Assembly: GCA_002633005.1 (NCBI GenBank)
Contig: NMRA01000198.1
Coordinates: 317,269-370,454 of the forward strand
Source of the DNA: Phoronis australis
Taxonomy: Eukaryota > Phoronida > Phoronidae
Length of the DNA: 53,186 bases
Direction of reading: 5' to 3'
The translations under genes were made by a program, and so were the position numbers. A model generated the notes under the pieces. The model searched no databases, was not told the origin of the DNA, and worked only from the letters and a program-made list of their open reading frames with translations. Every line of letters begins with the position of its first letter. The stretch's first letter is position 1. Of the stretch, positions 22,601-30,108 are shown one piece after another.

Positions 22601-23996
22601 AAAAAGTCGGGTTTAGAGCGGCGACCATATTTTTTCTTGCCCTTGACATACTTTGCAGGGACTTCTTCACCAGCTAAAAAAACAATAAATTGTTGGTTCA
22701 CACACTTCTATTGTTCTGAAATACAGTATTAACATTTTTATTGAATGTAAGTTCTCACCCTTAACTCAGTCTGTGCCACTAGCAATGTTACTACCAGTTC
22801 ATCACTCCACCAGTATGTCATATCGAATCGAATAAATTTCATAGTAACCGCATTTAATTCAGGTTCTAAATAATGTTCACCACCATACGTATATTTACAA
22901 GAAAGTTTACATTTAACGCTACTTTCAATGAAAAACAATGGAAAAAAATGAGAGACGTGTCTGTGTGATTTCTGTTAGGTCATGCAGCTTACCTTTTGTC
23001 TCCAGATAAAGCAAGATTATATACAACAGGATTAAACTATCTAAAGCTACAAATAATAATGAAAGCAGAGCTAAGAGAACAGAAAATGAAGATGGGTGTG
23101 AATGTCTCACAGTTTATCATGGTTACACAAGTAATTTACTTTGTATTCATCTTGGTGTATTTTATGCAGAAACAAATCTCTTACCCTGAGGCTGCACTTC
23201 TTCGTCCTCTGATGAACTGAGATCATAATCATCGACAGCACTGGACAAGGCAGATACAAAACTTTCCTTGAACTCATCAAAGCCAACCTATTAGGAGACA
23301 GAAAATCACATGTAAGGGTTCACCGTTTTATCTGCAGACAGGTAAAGTAGTCCTTATATCAGTCTAAATGCTCTATTTTTCTTCTGCCTGTGACATTCTG
23401 ACTTGATGCTTTGTGAACTAATTTTAAAAACCCAAACAATTAATCTGTGGGTTATTCATGATTTCAATTATTAGCATCATCTTAACTGAATCAATTCATA
23501 GGATCAGCAAACAGCCTTTTTACTCTGCTATTTATCCTTTTCTGGTATTAAAGCATCAACTTTCTTAATAGAAATATTCGCTTTCGAAAGCAAAATCCTG
23601 TATTCTTATTTTTGTTTGAATTGAAACTGGTTATAATAAATTGCCTGGATTTCTTTTGACGGTCATCTTAATGTGCCAGGTCTGAAGCCACCACTGACTT
23701 TTCAGTTCTTCTCAAGCATAAAAATAGTTTCTAATCTGAGAAATGAACAGGGTGAGGCCAATTTTAAGGCCCCAATGTTTACTTTCATCAGACGTGCAAA
23801 CGGCAGATTTACTCACCCTTCCCTGTACTGCATCACCAATGAGTTGATCAACTAAAGACTGCGTCTGGTCTTCTAGTTGTAGTTTTTGACACAGAATGAT
23901 CAGCTCATTCTTGTCTAAATAACCAGCACCCGAGGAATCACAGCTGTCAAAGACCTCCCTCAGTTGAGCCACATATTCATTTTCTTCAGAAGCCAT
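4415..23996 (-). CDS. NIN: Ninein / ninein-like centrosomal protein, complete, 19 coding exons
   Basis: Predicted 1303 aa. Coding exons in transcript order: 23817-23996, 23185-23287, 22216-22673, 19844-20094, 19382-19597, 18500-18640, 17879-18053, 17065-17181, 15049-15141, 13764-13953, 12808-12903, 11554-11741, 10744-11025, 9444-9566, 8985-9147, 7611-7801, 7045-7239, 5462-6022, 4415-4603. Every junction is gt..ag and keeps frame. Seen: an EF-hand at residues 20-31, the YGRR block shared with vertebrate NIN in exon 3, a canonical EF-hand loop at 257-268, then heptad-rich coiled coil to a C-terminal block KDLYIENAELMKA that closely resembles the NIN C terminus. Known of the family: it docks gamma-tubulin complexes and anchors microtubule minus ends at the subdistal appendages of mother centrioles. 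It is shorter than human NIN and near NINL in length, which fits one gene predating the vertebrate NIN/NINL split (inference). The start ATG follows an in-frame GTG and aligns with the family N terminus. Confidence 0.93.
4834..5000 (+). mobile_element. tRNA-derived SINE, copy 1
   Basis: Starts GGAGGCAGTGTGGCCCAGTG, has a B box GGTTCAAATCC at 4888-4898 and a tail part CTCTAGCTCCTCAGCTC shared with the copy near 51.1 kb. Lies in the last ninein intron. The right end is approximate. Confidence 0.8.
5462..6022 (-). CDS. NIN: Ninein exon 18 (residues 1055-1241), large coiled-coil exon
   Basis: The largest exon, 187 codons in phase 0: AEDTIDELKDHLQQVLEEN... to LLNEQMEKSRAQ. Includes DRQGELIDLDKYEAVLARV and uninterrupted heptads. 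Open frames on the opposite strand here are shadows. Confidence 0.92.
7045..7239 (-). CDS. NIN: Ninein exon 17 (residues 990-1054), coiled coil
   Basis: DGLVDQVERIREAFNSEKEE... , 65 codons in phase 0, with long runs of a/d leucines. Confidence 0.91.
7611..7801 (-). CDS. NIN: Ninein exon 16 (residues 926-989), coiled coil
   Basis: SKAFTAEKEDLKALHEREL... . Phase 1 in, phase 0 out at gtaatg. Confidence 0.89.
8985..9147 (-). CDS. NIN: Ninein exon 15 (residues 872-926), coiled coil
   Basis: GAKALRGKLKDDFYELLDSY... . Phase 0 in, phase 1 out at a gtgagt donor. Confidence 0.89.
9444..9566 (-). CDS. NIN: Ninein exon 14 (residues 831-871), coiled coil
   Basis: KLQKDFEQKEKSLQERF... , 41 codons, phase 0 both ends. 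Acceptor ttacag, donor gtaaac. Confidence 0.9.
10484..10765. repeat. 74-bp tandem repeat spanning a ninein exon/intron junction
   Basis: CAGTCGATACACTACAGTAC recurs at 10564, 10638 and 10712 (74 bp apart), with a diverged copy at 10484 and a worse remnant near 10378. The last unit runs into ninein exon 13. Each unit therefore repeats the exon tail and the gtgagt donor (CTCAC on the plus strand). Confidence 0.93.
10744..11025 (-). CDS. NIN: Ninein exon 13 (residues 737-830), coiled coil
   Basis: KRLKEDFENKTHELIDRLEDE... to RMNRELRVQRE, 94 codons in phase 0. Its last about 22 nt plus the gtgagt donor form part of a 74-bp unit that is tandemly repeated into the following intron. Confidence 0.91.
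11554..11741 (-). CDS. NIN: Ninein exon 12 (residues 674-736), coiled coil
   Basis: VRLKAELDKLRADKDQQMKEV... restarts the rod after the linker. Phase 1 in, phase 0 out at gtcagt. Confidence 0.9.
12808..12903 (-). CDS. NIN: Ninein exon 11 (residues 642-674): acidic/basic linker
   Basis: ENSDDDDASVKSTPGPQRRR... is low-complexity, so with exon 10 it forms a break in the rod. Too short and non-helical for easy recognition; supported by frame (phase 1 both ends) and splice sites ccgcag / gtaaat. Confidence 0.82.
13764..13953 (-). CDS. NIN: Ninein exon 10 (residues 579-642): polybasic linker
   Basis: Coiled-coil start (VLRDKNDELTMELESL) breaks into KKRRRR (about residues 602-607) and a Ser/Asn/Lys-rich, probably disordered stretch. 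The acceptor is caag rather than the usual pyrimidine-ag, but a T-run precedes it. Phase 0 in, phase 1 out. Confidence 0.87.
14296..14555. repeat. 32-bp tandem repeat, about 8 units, in a ninein intron
   Basis: Unit contains CCTAATTTCCCGTCATTATG then GCCAAGTTCAAG, with a few substitutions per copy. It lies between ninein exons 9 and 10. No coding or structural role is visible. Confidence 0.95.
15049..15141 (-). CDS. NIN: Ninein exon 9 (residues 548-578), coiled coil
   Basis: LEEMESNRDLMNTEQRRF... , 93 nt, phase 0 at both ends. The donor gtgtgt is weaker than its neighbours. The intron on its 5' side carries the tRNA-Sec gene. Confidence 0.86.
15415..16163. promoter_or_regulatory. Three CTCF-like motifs near tRNA-Sec
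   Basis: CCACCAGAGGGAG (15415-15427), CCAACAGGTGGCGA (15495-15508) and CCACCAGGTGGCG (16151-16163) resemble the animal CTCF core (CCASYAGRKGGC). All are 0.2-1 kb upstream of tRNA-Sec. Matches were read by eye without a score. Confidence 0.35.
16344..16366 (+). promoter_or_regulatory. Perfect inverted repeat at the PSE position of tRNA-Sec
   Basis: CACCTGAT and ATCAGGTG are separated by 7 nt, at -63 to -41, where a type 3 Pol III PSE is expected. It also forms two E-box-like CACCTG/CAGGTG sites. Invertebrate PSEs vary too much to confirm. TTCACCCAAAACAGGTAAAG just upstream (from 16322) is a looser alternative but sits too far out. Confidence 0.35.
16377..16384 (+). promoter_or_regulatory. TATA box of the tRNA-Sec gene
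   Basis: TATATAAA lies at -30 to -23 from the tRNA 5' end. Animal tRNA-Sec genes are known to use an external type 3 Pol III promoter with TATA and PSE, so this spacing fits. Confidence 0.8.
16407..16493 (+). tRNA. Selenocysteine tRNA, tRNA-Sec(UCA)
   Basis: 87 nt, the length of animal tRNA-Sec without CCA. GCCTGAA at the 5' end pairs with TTCAGGC, followed by G73. The anticodon arm GCAGGC-TTCAAAC-CTG has UCA at 16442-16444. The D arm (CAGTGGTCTGGAGTGCAGG) and T arm (GTGGTTCAATTCCACC) match vertebrate tRNA-Sec closely. The long variable arm CCGAT-TAGC-GTCGG differs from the human one by compensatory changes that keep five pairs, which argues for a functional gene. It reads UGA as selenocysteine and sits inside a ninein intron on the opposite strand. 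Confidence 0.97.
16496..16499 (+). terminator. Pol III terminator of tRNA-Sec
   Basis: TTTT begins 2 nt after the mature 3' end, the standard Pol III stop. Confidence 0.8.
17065..17181 (-). CDS. NIN: Ninein exon 8 (residues 509-547), coiled coil
   Basis: EIERLEKELHDMTESC... . Two donors 5 bp apart are possible. Only the one leaving a 117-nt exon keeps frame with exon 9, so it was chosen. Confidence 0.87.
17879..18053 (-). CDS. NIN: Ninein exon 7 (residues 450-508), coiled coil
   Basis: ATERKYQDQIKTLQTEIDEE... continues the coiled coil. Phase 2 in, phase 0 out at a gtagtg donor. Confidence 0.9.
18500..18640 (-). CDS. NIN: Ninein exon 6 (residues 403-450), coiled coil
   Basis: Charged heptad-type sequence (SLSEQVGIEKDKLKTEV...). 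Acceptor ctctccag, donor gtgagt. Phase 2 in and out. Confidence 0.9.
19382..19597 (-). CDS. NIN: Ninein exon 5 (residues 331-403)
   Basis: Reads YATTEQIVELFESLGI then LELLNFDLTTKISLQEL, resembling the human NIN region around the 'ALDFSLDGNINLTEL' motif, the last helical EF-like unit before the coiled coil. Phase 2 in and out. Confidence 0.92.
19844..20094 (-). CDS. NIN: Ninein exon 4 (residues 248-331): canonical EF-hand
   Basis: The loop DVDQDGRVSFEE (residues 257-268) has all canonical calcium ligands (D1, D3, D5, G6, E12), so calcium binding is plausible here, unlike the other EF-hand-like segments. A proline-rich linker NPPTPQRPLSAQ follows. Phase 0 in, phase 2 out. Confidence 0.93.
20733..22199 (+). 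mobile_element. 5'-truncated LINE (non-LTR retrotransposon) with poly(A) tail
   Basis: An open frame 20733-21956 (stop TGA) ends in a zinc-knuckle-type segment CTFCHSQSETVDHIFFEC, the zf-RVT domain found after reverse transcriptase in many LINEs. It is preceded by LLHRILVTNSFLRKINLVDS, a pattern I associate with L1/Tx1-type elements. The reverse transcriptase core is missing, so the copy is 5' truncated. An AATAAA-containing 3' UTR and a 13-A tail (22187-22199) follow. The frame is long and undamaged, suggesting recent insertion. It is antisense to ninein in the intron between exons 3 and 4. The exact 5' end and target-site duplication were not found. Confidence 0.85.
22216..22673 (-). CDS. 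NIN: Ninein exon 3 (residues 95-247): YGRR block and degenerate EF-hand
   Basis: Contains PAKYVKGKKKYGRRSKPDF, which matches the equivalent stretch of vertebrate ninein, then a Ser/Asp/Arg-rich low-complexity part. The segment GVGRTGYLVVGEL is an EF-hand-like helix-loop-helix lacking the acidic ligands. Phase 1 in, phase 0 out. A LINE insertion ends 16 bp past the exon on the donor side. Confidence 0.92.
23185..23287 (-). CDS. NIN: Ninein exon 2 (residues 61-95)
   Basis: Starts VGFDEFKESFVSAL, completing the second EF-hand-like helix of the N-terminal pair. An acidic Ser-rich stretch (LSSSEDEEVQ) follows. Phase 0 in, phase 1 out. Confidence 0.92.
23817..23996 (-). CDS. NIN: Ninein exon 1 (residues 1-60): start and EF-hand 1
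   Basis: Begins MASEENEYVAQLREVF. The loop DSSGAGYLDKNE (residues 20-31) has Asp at 1, Gly at 6 and Glu at 12, an EF-hand-like pattern weak in acidic ligands at 3 and 5. Ends in phase 0 at a gtgag donor. An upstream acceptor at 24011-24012 (ag before gtttgc) implies the exon starts at 24010 with 14 nt of 5' UTR. Confidence 0.93.
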
Positions 23997-24091
23997 CACT
24001 TATAGCAAACCTAATGAGGAATCAAACATTACGTTTTACTTAACTATAAATAATAATTACTTAGTATCATATTAACATATAAAGACAACTG

Positions 24092-24480
24092 GCATAACCA
24101 CTGAACGCTGTTACAGTATACATGGTAACACTCATCTCAGCATAACCACTGAACGCTGTTACAGTATACATGGTAACACTCACCTCAGCATAACCACTAA
24201 ACGCTGTTACAGTATACATGGTAACACTCATCTCAGCATAACCACTGAACGCTGTTACAGTATACATGGTAACACTCACCTCAGCATAACCACTAAACGC
24301 TGTTACAGTATACATGGTAACACCCATCTCAGCATAACCACTGAACGCTGTTACAGTATACATGGTAACACTCACCTCAGCATAACCACTGAACGCTGTT
24401 ACAGTATACATGGTAACACTCACCTCAGCATAACCACTGAACGCTGTTACAGTATACATGGTAACAGTAACACTCACCTC
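24092..24480 (-). repeat. 48-bp tandem repeat, 8 units, carrying copied splice donors
   Basis: Each unit holds CATAACCACTGAACGCTG, ACAGTATACATGG and TAACACTCA(T/C)CTCAG. On the minus strand, C-type units read CTGAG|GTGAGT, a perfect 5' splice site; T-type units read GATGAGT. Types along the plus strand run T,C,T,C,T,C,C,C, so the first part is a 96-bp higher-order dimer. The unit is a multiple of 3 and is open for the whole array as a 16-aa repeat (MYTVTAFSGYAEVSVT), probably by chance. The array fills most of the predicted first intron. Confidence 0.95.
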
Positions 24481-24600
24481 AGCCGCCACATTATACATAG
24501 CAGCAATGTTCATGTTCGATGGCGTGTTAGTGACAAAATATTTCAACCAATCCATCAGGAAATAGTAACATCAATTAGTGGATGACACCAGTGTGTGTGT
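24478..24600 (-). other. Candidate 5' non-coding exon of ninein (right limit unknown)
   Basis: Minus-strand sequence ending CTGAG at 24478 is followed by a perfect gtgagt donor. It would splice to the acceptor at 24011-24012, 14 nt ahead of the start ATG. It is open in one frame (MDWLKYFVTNTPSNMNIAAM), but after splicing that frame stops at once (TGA overlapping the ninein start), so it would be UTR or a short upstream ORF. Confidence 0.4.
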
Positions 24601-24796
24601 GTAACGTTGATATAAACGAGAGCTGGTCAAGTTATTAGTAGCAGGACAAAGGTAATGATCAATGATTCAGAGAATAACACTACAACAGGATGACATCAAA
24701 ACTGAACATGAACAAAACAGAAATAAAACAAAAAAACAAGATTAAATGGATGATGTGGATTAAGAGTAGGCATCACGCAACTTAAAAAGTCCCAAA

Positions 24797-24831
24797 CCCC
24801 AGTTCTCAATGATNCCCCAGTTCTCAATGAT
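24797..24831. repeat. 17-bp exact repeat on both sides of an N
   Basis: CCCCAGTTCTCAATGAT occurs immediately before and after N24814, which looks like an unmerged contig overlap. Confidence 0.85.
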
Positions 24832-25615
24832 GCAGTGGAAGTGCTGGAGATTTTGGTGACTGGAAATAGCCTAATTCAGTTATCGTACAAGAGAGGGACG
24901 AAGAAATTGTCCAGGTAGGGTCGCAAGAGCCAATACACGTCCACCTTTATCTCACCAAGGCAAGGAGCAGGTACGTTCAATTTTATGGCAAAACGTACGA
25001 GAATGGGTGTATTAATGATCAACTACTTAGTCAATTTCAATACTCACAACATTACTCGAAACTGGTCACAGGCAGTGAAAGTGGGAAGGAAAGCACTACA
25101 CAGACAAAAGATCACCGACTGATGCCACTGAGTGAAGGCAGCCAAGCCAAGGTAAGCTCATTTCCAAAATTCCATTCGATTGTTAACTTCATGTAAATTT
25201 CAACCTAAGCAAAATGAACACCAGTTGCGTTTCACGACAAATCATGTTCACGCTCTACAAAGAAAGTGTCAATCGTTTATACAATTACAGCGTGCATCCG
25301 ATTTCAAATGTCACTCCTGTCCTGGGTTTCAAATACCCCTTATCCGCCATATTGTTTACGCGTCTGGTGGATCACGCTGGTTCCAGTGGTAACTGCAGTA
25401 AGAAAACTGAAACTGTGAACCAGCGAATATGATTTTGATCCGCAAGGGGGCACGCCCTTGTGCATTGAGCCCGATGGGCGATGGGCCATGATGTTGAGCC
25501 AAAGGTAGGCCTACGGGTTGAGCCCCTGTGACCTTGTTTCATCAGTGACAATGACTGAAGGATAGACATAAATTTACCTTAACAGAATTCACAATTGCTA
25601 AAAAATTTGAGACTA

Positions 25616-25743
25616 GTAATTGCGAGCGCATCGCAATCTAGAAATAATTTATGACAATTATCCCAAGTAACTAGCAGTCGAATAAGTAAGGCGTATGTAA
25701 TTAGCAAATGCACTTTTCGGCTCATGTGACTGAGATTTAACCG
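25616..25743. mobile_element. Same MITE family, fragment
   Basis: GTAATTGCGAGCGCATCGCA and the following TCTAGAAA and CTAGCAGT stretch match the 37.9 kb copy; the terminal repeat is absent. Confidence 0.65.
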
Positions 25744-25984
25744 TCTAACGACTTGTATGTTTAGCGCAAGACCAACAAACCCGGCTTTGGCCTATTAAAA
25801 ACGACATTCAAATCCAATTCTATGCGGCTGTCCAACTCGGCAAGTCAATTCAGAGGGAAAATTTGAAAACTTAGTTTCAAAGTATGCTAAACGCCGGGAA
25901 AGCAAGACCAACGATGGGCATGCATGAACACTACGTATGGAAGACCACCCACCAAGAACCATACTATGCAGTCCGTGACAACAA

Positions 25985-26120
25985 AGTGGGAATAGATTTT
26001 TAATTGATTCCTGCTTTTTTCAGTTAAAGACTGACGCCAATTGTACTAGGCATTGGGAGATGACAGAACGAGGATTGTTTGAAATCAACAAAACATGGTT
26101 CAGTATCCTTTTACGGTTAC
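25985..26120. repeat. Dispersed repeat, copy A
   Basis: TTGATTCCTGC..., TGACGCCAATTG, TGACAGAACG and AGTATCCTTTTA occur in the same order at 52855-52965. Type unknown. Confidence 0.65.
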
Positions 26121-26654
26121 CTCAAACTTTATTTGGTGAGCTTCATTCTAACTCATAAAAAACAGACTATGATGCGATCCAGTAAAAGTATACATTTTCT
26201 AAAACAAAAAATCACAGATTATAAAAATTGTTTTATATTTATTTATGTCCCGTTATTATTATGATTAACACCGGTTTTAACCCAAAATATAATTTTAAGA
26301 AAGGTACATCCATAAGAACTCCTTGGTCGATTTTAATGAACCCTTTTTAAATGGAAACTTTGAGAACACAGTTTGGAGTTTTTAATTACTCATTTAGTTT
26401 TGTTTCTATGCCATATTAACTTGGTAAAAATAACACTTGTATTTGTCTATGTTATGGTATGTTCTTGTGATTGGTGAATAAATATTTATAATTAAAATTG
26501 TGGTTTTAAGAACTCGTCACGTAGAACTCTAGCCCTAGAATGCCAACTCCCGCACATGACCAATGTATTCTATTATTAGAGCTTGCAACCACCAGCCGAG
26601 GCTGGCCTCGAGAGTTTGCACTTTGTAAATTCCTGGCAGTATACTCGATTGAGT

Positions 26655-26925
26655 TTCCATAGGCGGATTTAGGGGGGGCAGAGACCCCNAGCAGCAGCGC
26701 GAAGCGTGAGGAAATATTGAGTTCAGTAACTAGGACTGGTAGGGAATGTAGCGGAATCGTGTTCCCGTTTTGTTTTGTTTTTTTGTCCACCGATGGAGTT
26801 TCTCACAGAAGGTCCACTGGAACTTTCGGGCCGCCTGTGCAGATACAGTCGCGCTTTGCCCAATTCCCCGAGGCAATGTGTTGCCCCCCCCCCCTTATGG
26901 TATCCTAGATCTGACACTGGTTTTG
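26655..26925. mobile_element. Inverted pair of G-run element ends, possible DNA transposon remnant
   Basis: Left GGCGGATTTAGGGGGGG and, on the opposite strand, right CAGTGTCAGATCTAGGATAC followed by a G-run, face each other. Similar 'CAGTGGCGGATCTAGG...GGGGG' ends occur in non-autonomous DNA transposons. A single N at 26689 weakens the reading. Confidence 0.4.
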
Positions 26926-27235
26926 ATCCTGTGTCGTAGTAATGAAATCATTACTTTATTTTCATTTGACATATTTGTTCATCAAAGCTGCTTCTTTTAT
27001 GAGGTTTACTGCACTCTTCTCACAACAAGCTTCCAATCCAAACGATTTTTACTCACTGACAACTGTTTGGACGACATGGTCAAAATTATCAACATGATGG
27101 TTCACTCGACCCCTGAGAGGATATATAGTGTCTTGTATATAGTGTCAATTCCTTTATTTAAATCGGGTGTGCCAGTTTCATAGTTTTTGCCGTAATTTAA
27201 CTTAAAGTATCATACTTAAATTTCTAATGAAAATA

Positions 27236-29813
27236 GCAAAAAGGATTGTTGATTTTAAACCTTTAATGAATGTTTCTCGTTTTGATCTATCACTCTTAGG
27301 TTATCATTCAATGTAACTAATTCGGTTGAAATAAATATCCGTTTTTACTTGACTTTCGTTGTCGAGTTTATTTGCAGAGACGTCGTAGAGCAGACAGTAG
27401 CATAAAGAGCATTAGAACGTAAAATTGGTAAGGCAATGTTCATGTTTCGTTGACGGTAGAAAAACAGATATCTAACACTGAGCCCAGTTTCAGGCATTTG
27501 CTGAAACTTAAATAACCGTAACAAAATAAAGGTTTGTAACCCTCAATCATTAAAGTGTCTGAGTTTCTGTTCACAAGGTCTGCTTAATTCAAATGCATGA
27601 CTAACGCTTTGAGCGTGTTATTCGCTGCCTGTGGAAAAAAGAGTAACCACCTCGAATCACGGAATTCAGATTGTCACAGAATAAAGACAGACGTTTCCTG
27701 AATAACCGTTTTATCTCTTGCGCACGAGCAGGTGACTAAACCAATTTAGGGTAAGTCCCCAAAATGAGGTCCATCATGCCCTTTTTATTCCCACGCCTTC
27801 GTCACATTCTGCACTTTCTCTTCCTAGTGGACAGACCGAAACATTGCTTTCTTGGATGCGTATAACGAAAGGCCACTACTTTAAAGCATGGGCAAGAAAG
27901 TAATTTTCTGAAATTGTCCCCAGTGCGCATACGAATCGGGAACATTTGCGGTCGCAACCAAATGCTCAGCTGGTGAACGAAATTGCAATCGATAAATAAT
28001 TATTATTATTTATCTGGGATCCCCGGAAAAATCTTAAACATTATTAATCAAATGCCAATAACCTCATCTTGAACTACGTTGAGCTCATGATGATTCACAG
28101 CGAACTTGCCAAGGTGTTGTTGGATCGGCCGGGTAATTTGGAACATTTTGAGGGAGAAACTGGACATGAAAACGAATAAAGAACTTGCCAAGGTGTGGTT
28201 GGATCGGTAATGTGGAACATTCTGCGGGAGAAACTGGGCCTGAAAACGAACAACGAACGTGCAAACATTTTATCTAATAATCGCTTGGTTCACCAATTAC
28301 ATCAATGAGATGCGATCGAGCGTCAAGTCCGACATTTTAGCTCGTTTCACATCCAGTCTCCATTAGCATTACAGTCTGGTGAACAACTGGAAAAAAGGGC
28401 CATTTGGACAGATTTTGACCACACTAAGCTAAATGTACAAGGCGATTTGTACGCGTTTTTCAATAGTTCAAGTAAGCTTTTATTTCTTTCGTTTTCTGTA
28501 CCTTTCCAGACAAACATTTATTCACTTGCTGCTCAGTGATTTCAATTGCACACTGTTTCTTTTTGGATAGTNGCAAAAAGGATTATGTTGATTTTAAACC
28601 TTTAATGAATGTTTCTCGTTTTGATCTATCACTCTTAAGTTATCATTCAATGTAACTAATTCGCTTGAAATAAATATCCGGTTTCGCTTGACTTTCGTTG
28701 TCGAGTTTATTTGCAGAGACGTCGTAGAGCAGTTAGTAGCATAAAGAGCATTAGAAGGTAAAACTGGTTAGGCAATGTTCATGTTTCGTTGACGGTAGAA
28801 AAACAGGTATCTAACACTGAGCCCAGTTTCAGGCATTTGCTGAAACTTAAATAACCGTAACCCTCAATCATTAAAGTGTCTGAGTTTCTGTTCACAAGGT
28901 CTGCTTAATTCAAATGCATGACTAACGCTTTGAGCGTGTTATTCGCTGCCTGTGGAAAAAAGAGTAACCACCTCGAATCACGGAATTCATATTGTCACAG
29001 AATAAAGACAGACGTTTCCTGAATAACGGTTTTATCTTTTTCGCACGAGCAGGTGACTAAACCAATTTAGGGTAAGTCCCCAAAATAAGGTCCACCATGC
29101 CCTTTTTATTCCCACACCTTCGTCACATTCTGCACTTTCTCTTCGTAGTGGACAGACCGAAACATTGCTTTCTTGGATGCGTATAACGAAAGGCCACTAC
29201 TTTAAAGTATGGGCAAGAAAGTGATTTTCTGAAATTGTCCCCAGTGCGCATACGAATCGGGAACATTTGCGGTCGCAACCAAATGCTCACCTGGTGAACG
29301 AAATTGCAATCGATAAATAATTATTATTATTTATCTGGGATCCCCGGAAAAATCTTAAACATTATTAATCAAATGCCAATAACCTCATTTTGAACTACGC
29401 TGAGCTCATGATGATTCACAGCGAACTTGCCAAGGTGTTGTTGGATCGGTAATGTGGAACATTCTGCGGGAGAAACTGGGCCTGAAAACGAACAACGAAC
29501 GTGCAAACATTTTATCTAATAATCGCTTGGTTCACCAATTACATCAATGAGATGCGATCGAGCGTCAAGTCCGACATTTTAGCTCGTTTCACATCCAGTC
29601 CCCATTAGCATTACAGTCTGGTGAACAACTGGAAAAAAGGGCCATTTGGACAGATTTTGACCACACTAAGCTAAATGTACAAGGCGATTTGTACGCGTTT
29701 TTCAATAGTTCAAGTAAGCTTTTATTTCTTTCATTTTCTGTACCTTTCCAGACAAACATTTATTCACTTGCTGCTCAGTGATTTCAATTGCACACTGTTT
29801 CTTTTTGGATAGT
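27236..29813. repeat. 1.24-1.34 kb direct duplication with one N at the junction
   Basis: Copy 1 (27236-28571) and copy 2 (28573-29813) both start GCAAAAAGGATT and end TTTCTTTTTGGATAGT. They differ by scattered single bases and two indels: about 18 bp near TAACCGTAAC, and about 79 bp where copy 1 has an extra internal repeat around CTTGCCAAGGTG. No coding frame. The N at 28572 lies exactly at the joint. Confidence 0.92.
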
Positions 29814-30108
29814 CACAACCAGTGTAAGGTATGAAAGTAAATAAAAGCTAATGTATACTGCAATTTGTAAACCGAAACGAAATCGACTGCTTCTGCTGTA
29901 CGCATTGTTCGCAGTTGGCAAAGCGGTCACAATTTTTATCATCTGGATTGTGACTCAAGTTAAACTTTTTTCAAAATCATGCTTTTTATTCGGCTTTAGA
30001 ATTGATACGCCAGTTGACCTCACCCTTTACTGACCAGTGGAGAACCAGATGTCAGGTATGTTCACCAGACTGTAATGCTAGATCGTTGAGCCTGGATGCA
30101 AGACAAAT
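29757..30108. repeat. Dispersed repeat, second copy
   Basis: Counterpart of 561-850; its first part is also the end of the 1.3-kb duplication, so that duplication includes repeat-family DNA. Confidence 0.6.

Noticed and set aside
24092-24480. CRISPR-like array
   Set aside because: Units are contiguous with no unique spacers, in a clearly eukaryotic intron.
24067-24555. 162-codon minus-strand frame with a 16-aa repeat
   Set aside because: Open only because the 48-bp unit is divisible by 3. Most lies in the predicted intron and the frame is closed after splicing. Not called as a gene.
27236-29813. Satellite array or segmental gene duplication
   Set aside because: Only two copies, no coding frame, and an N at the joint; an assembly effect is more likely.
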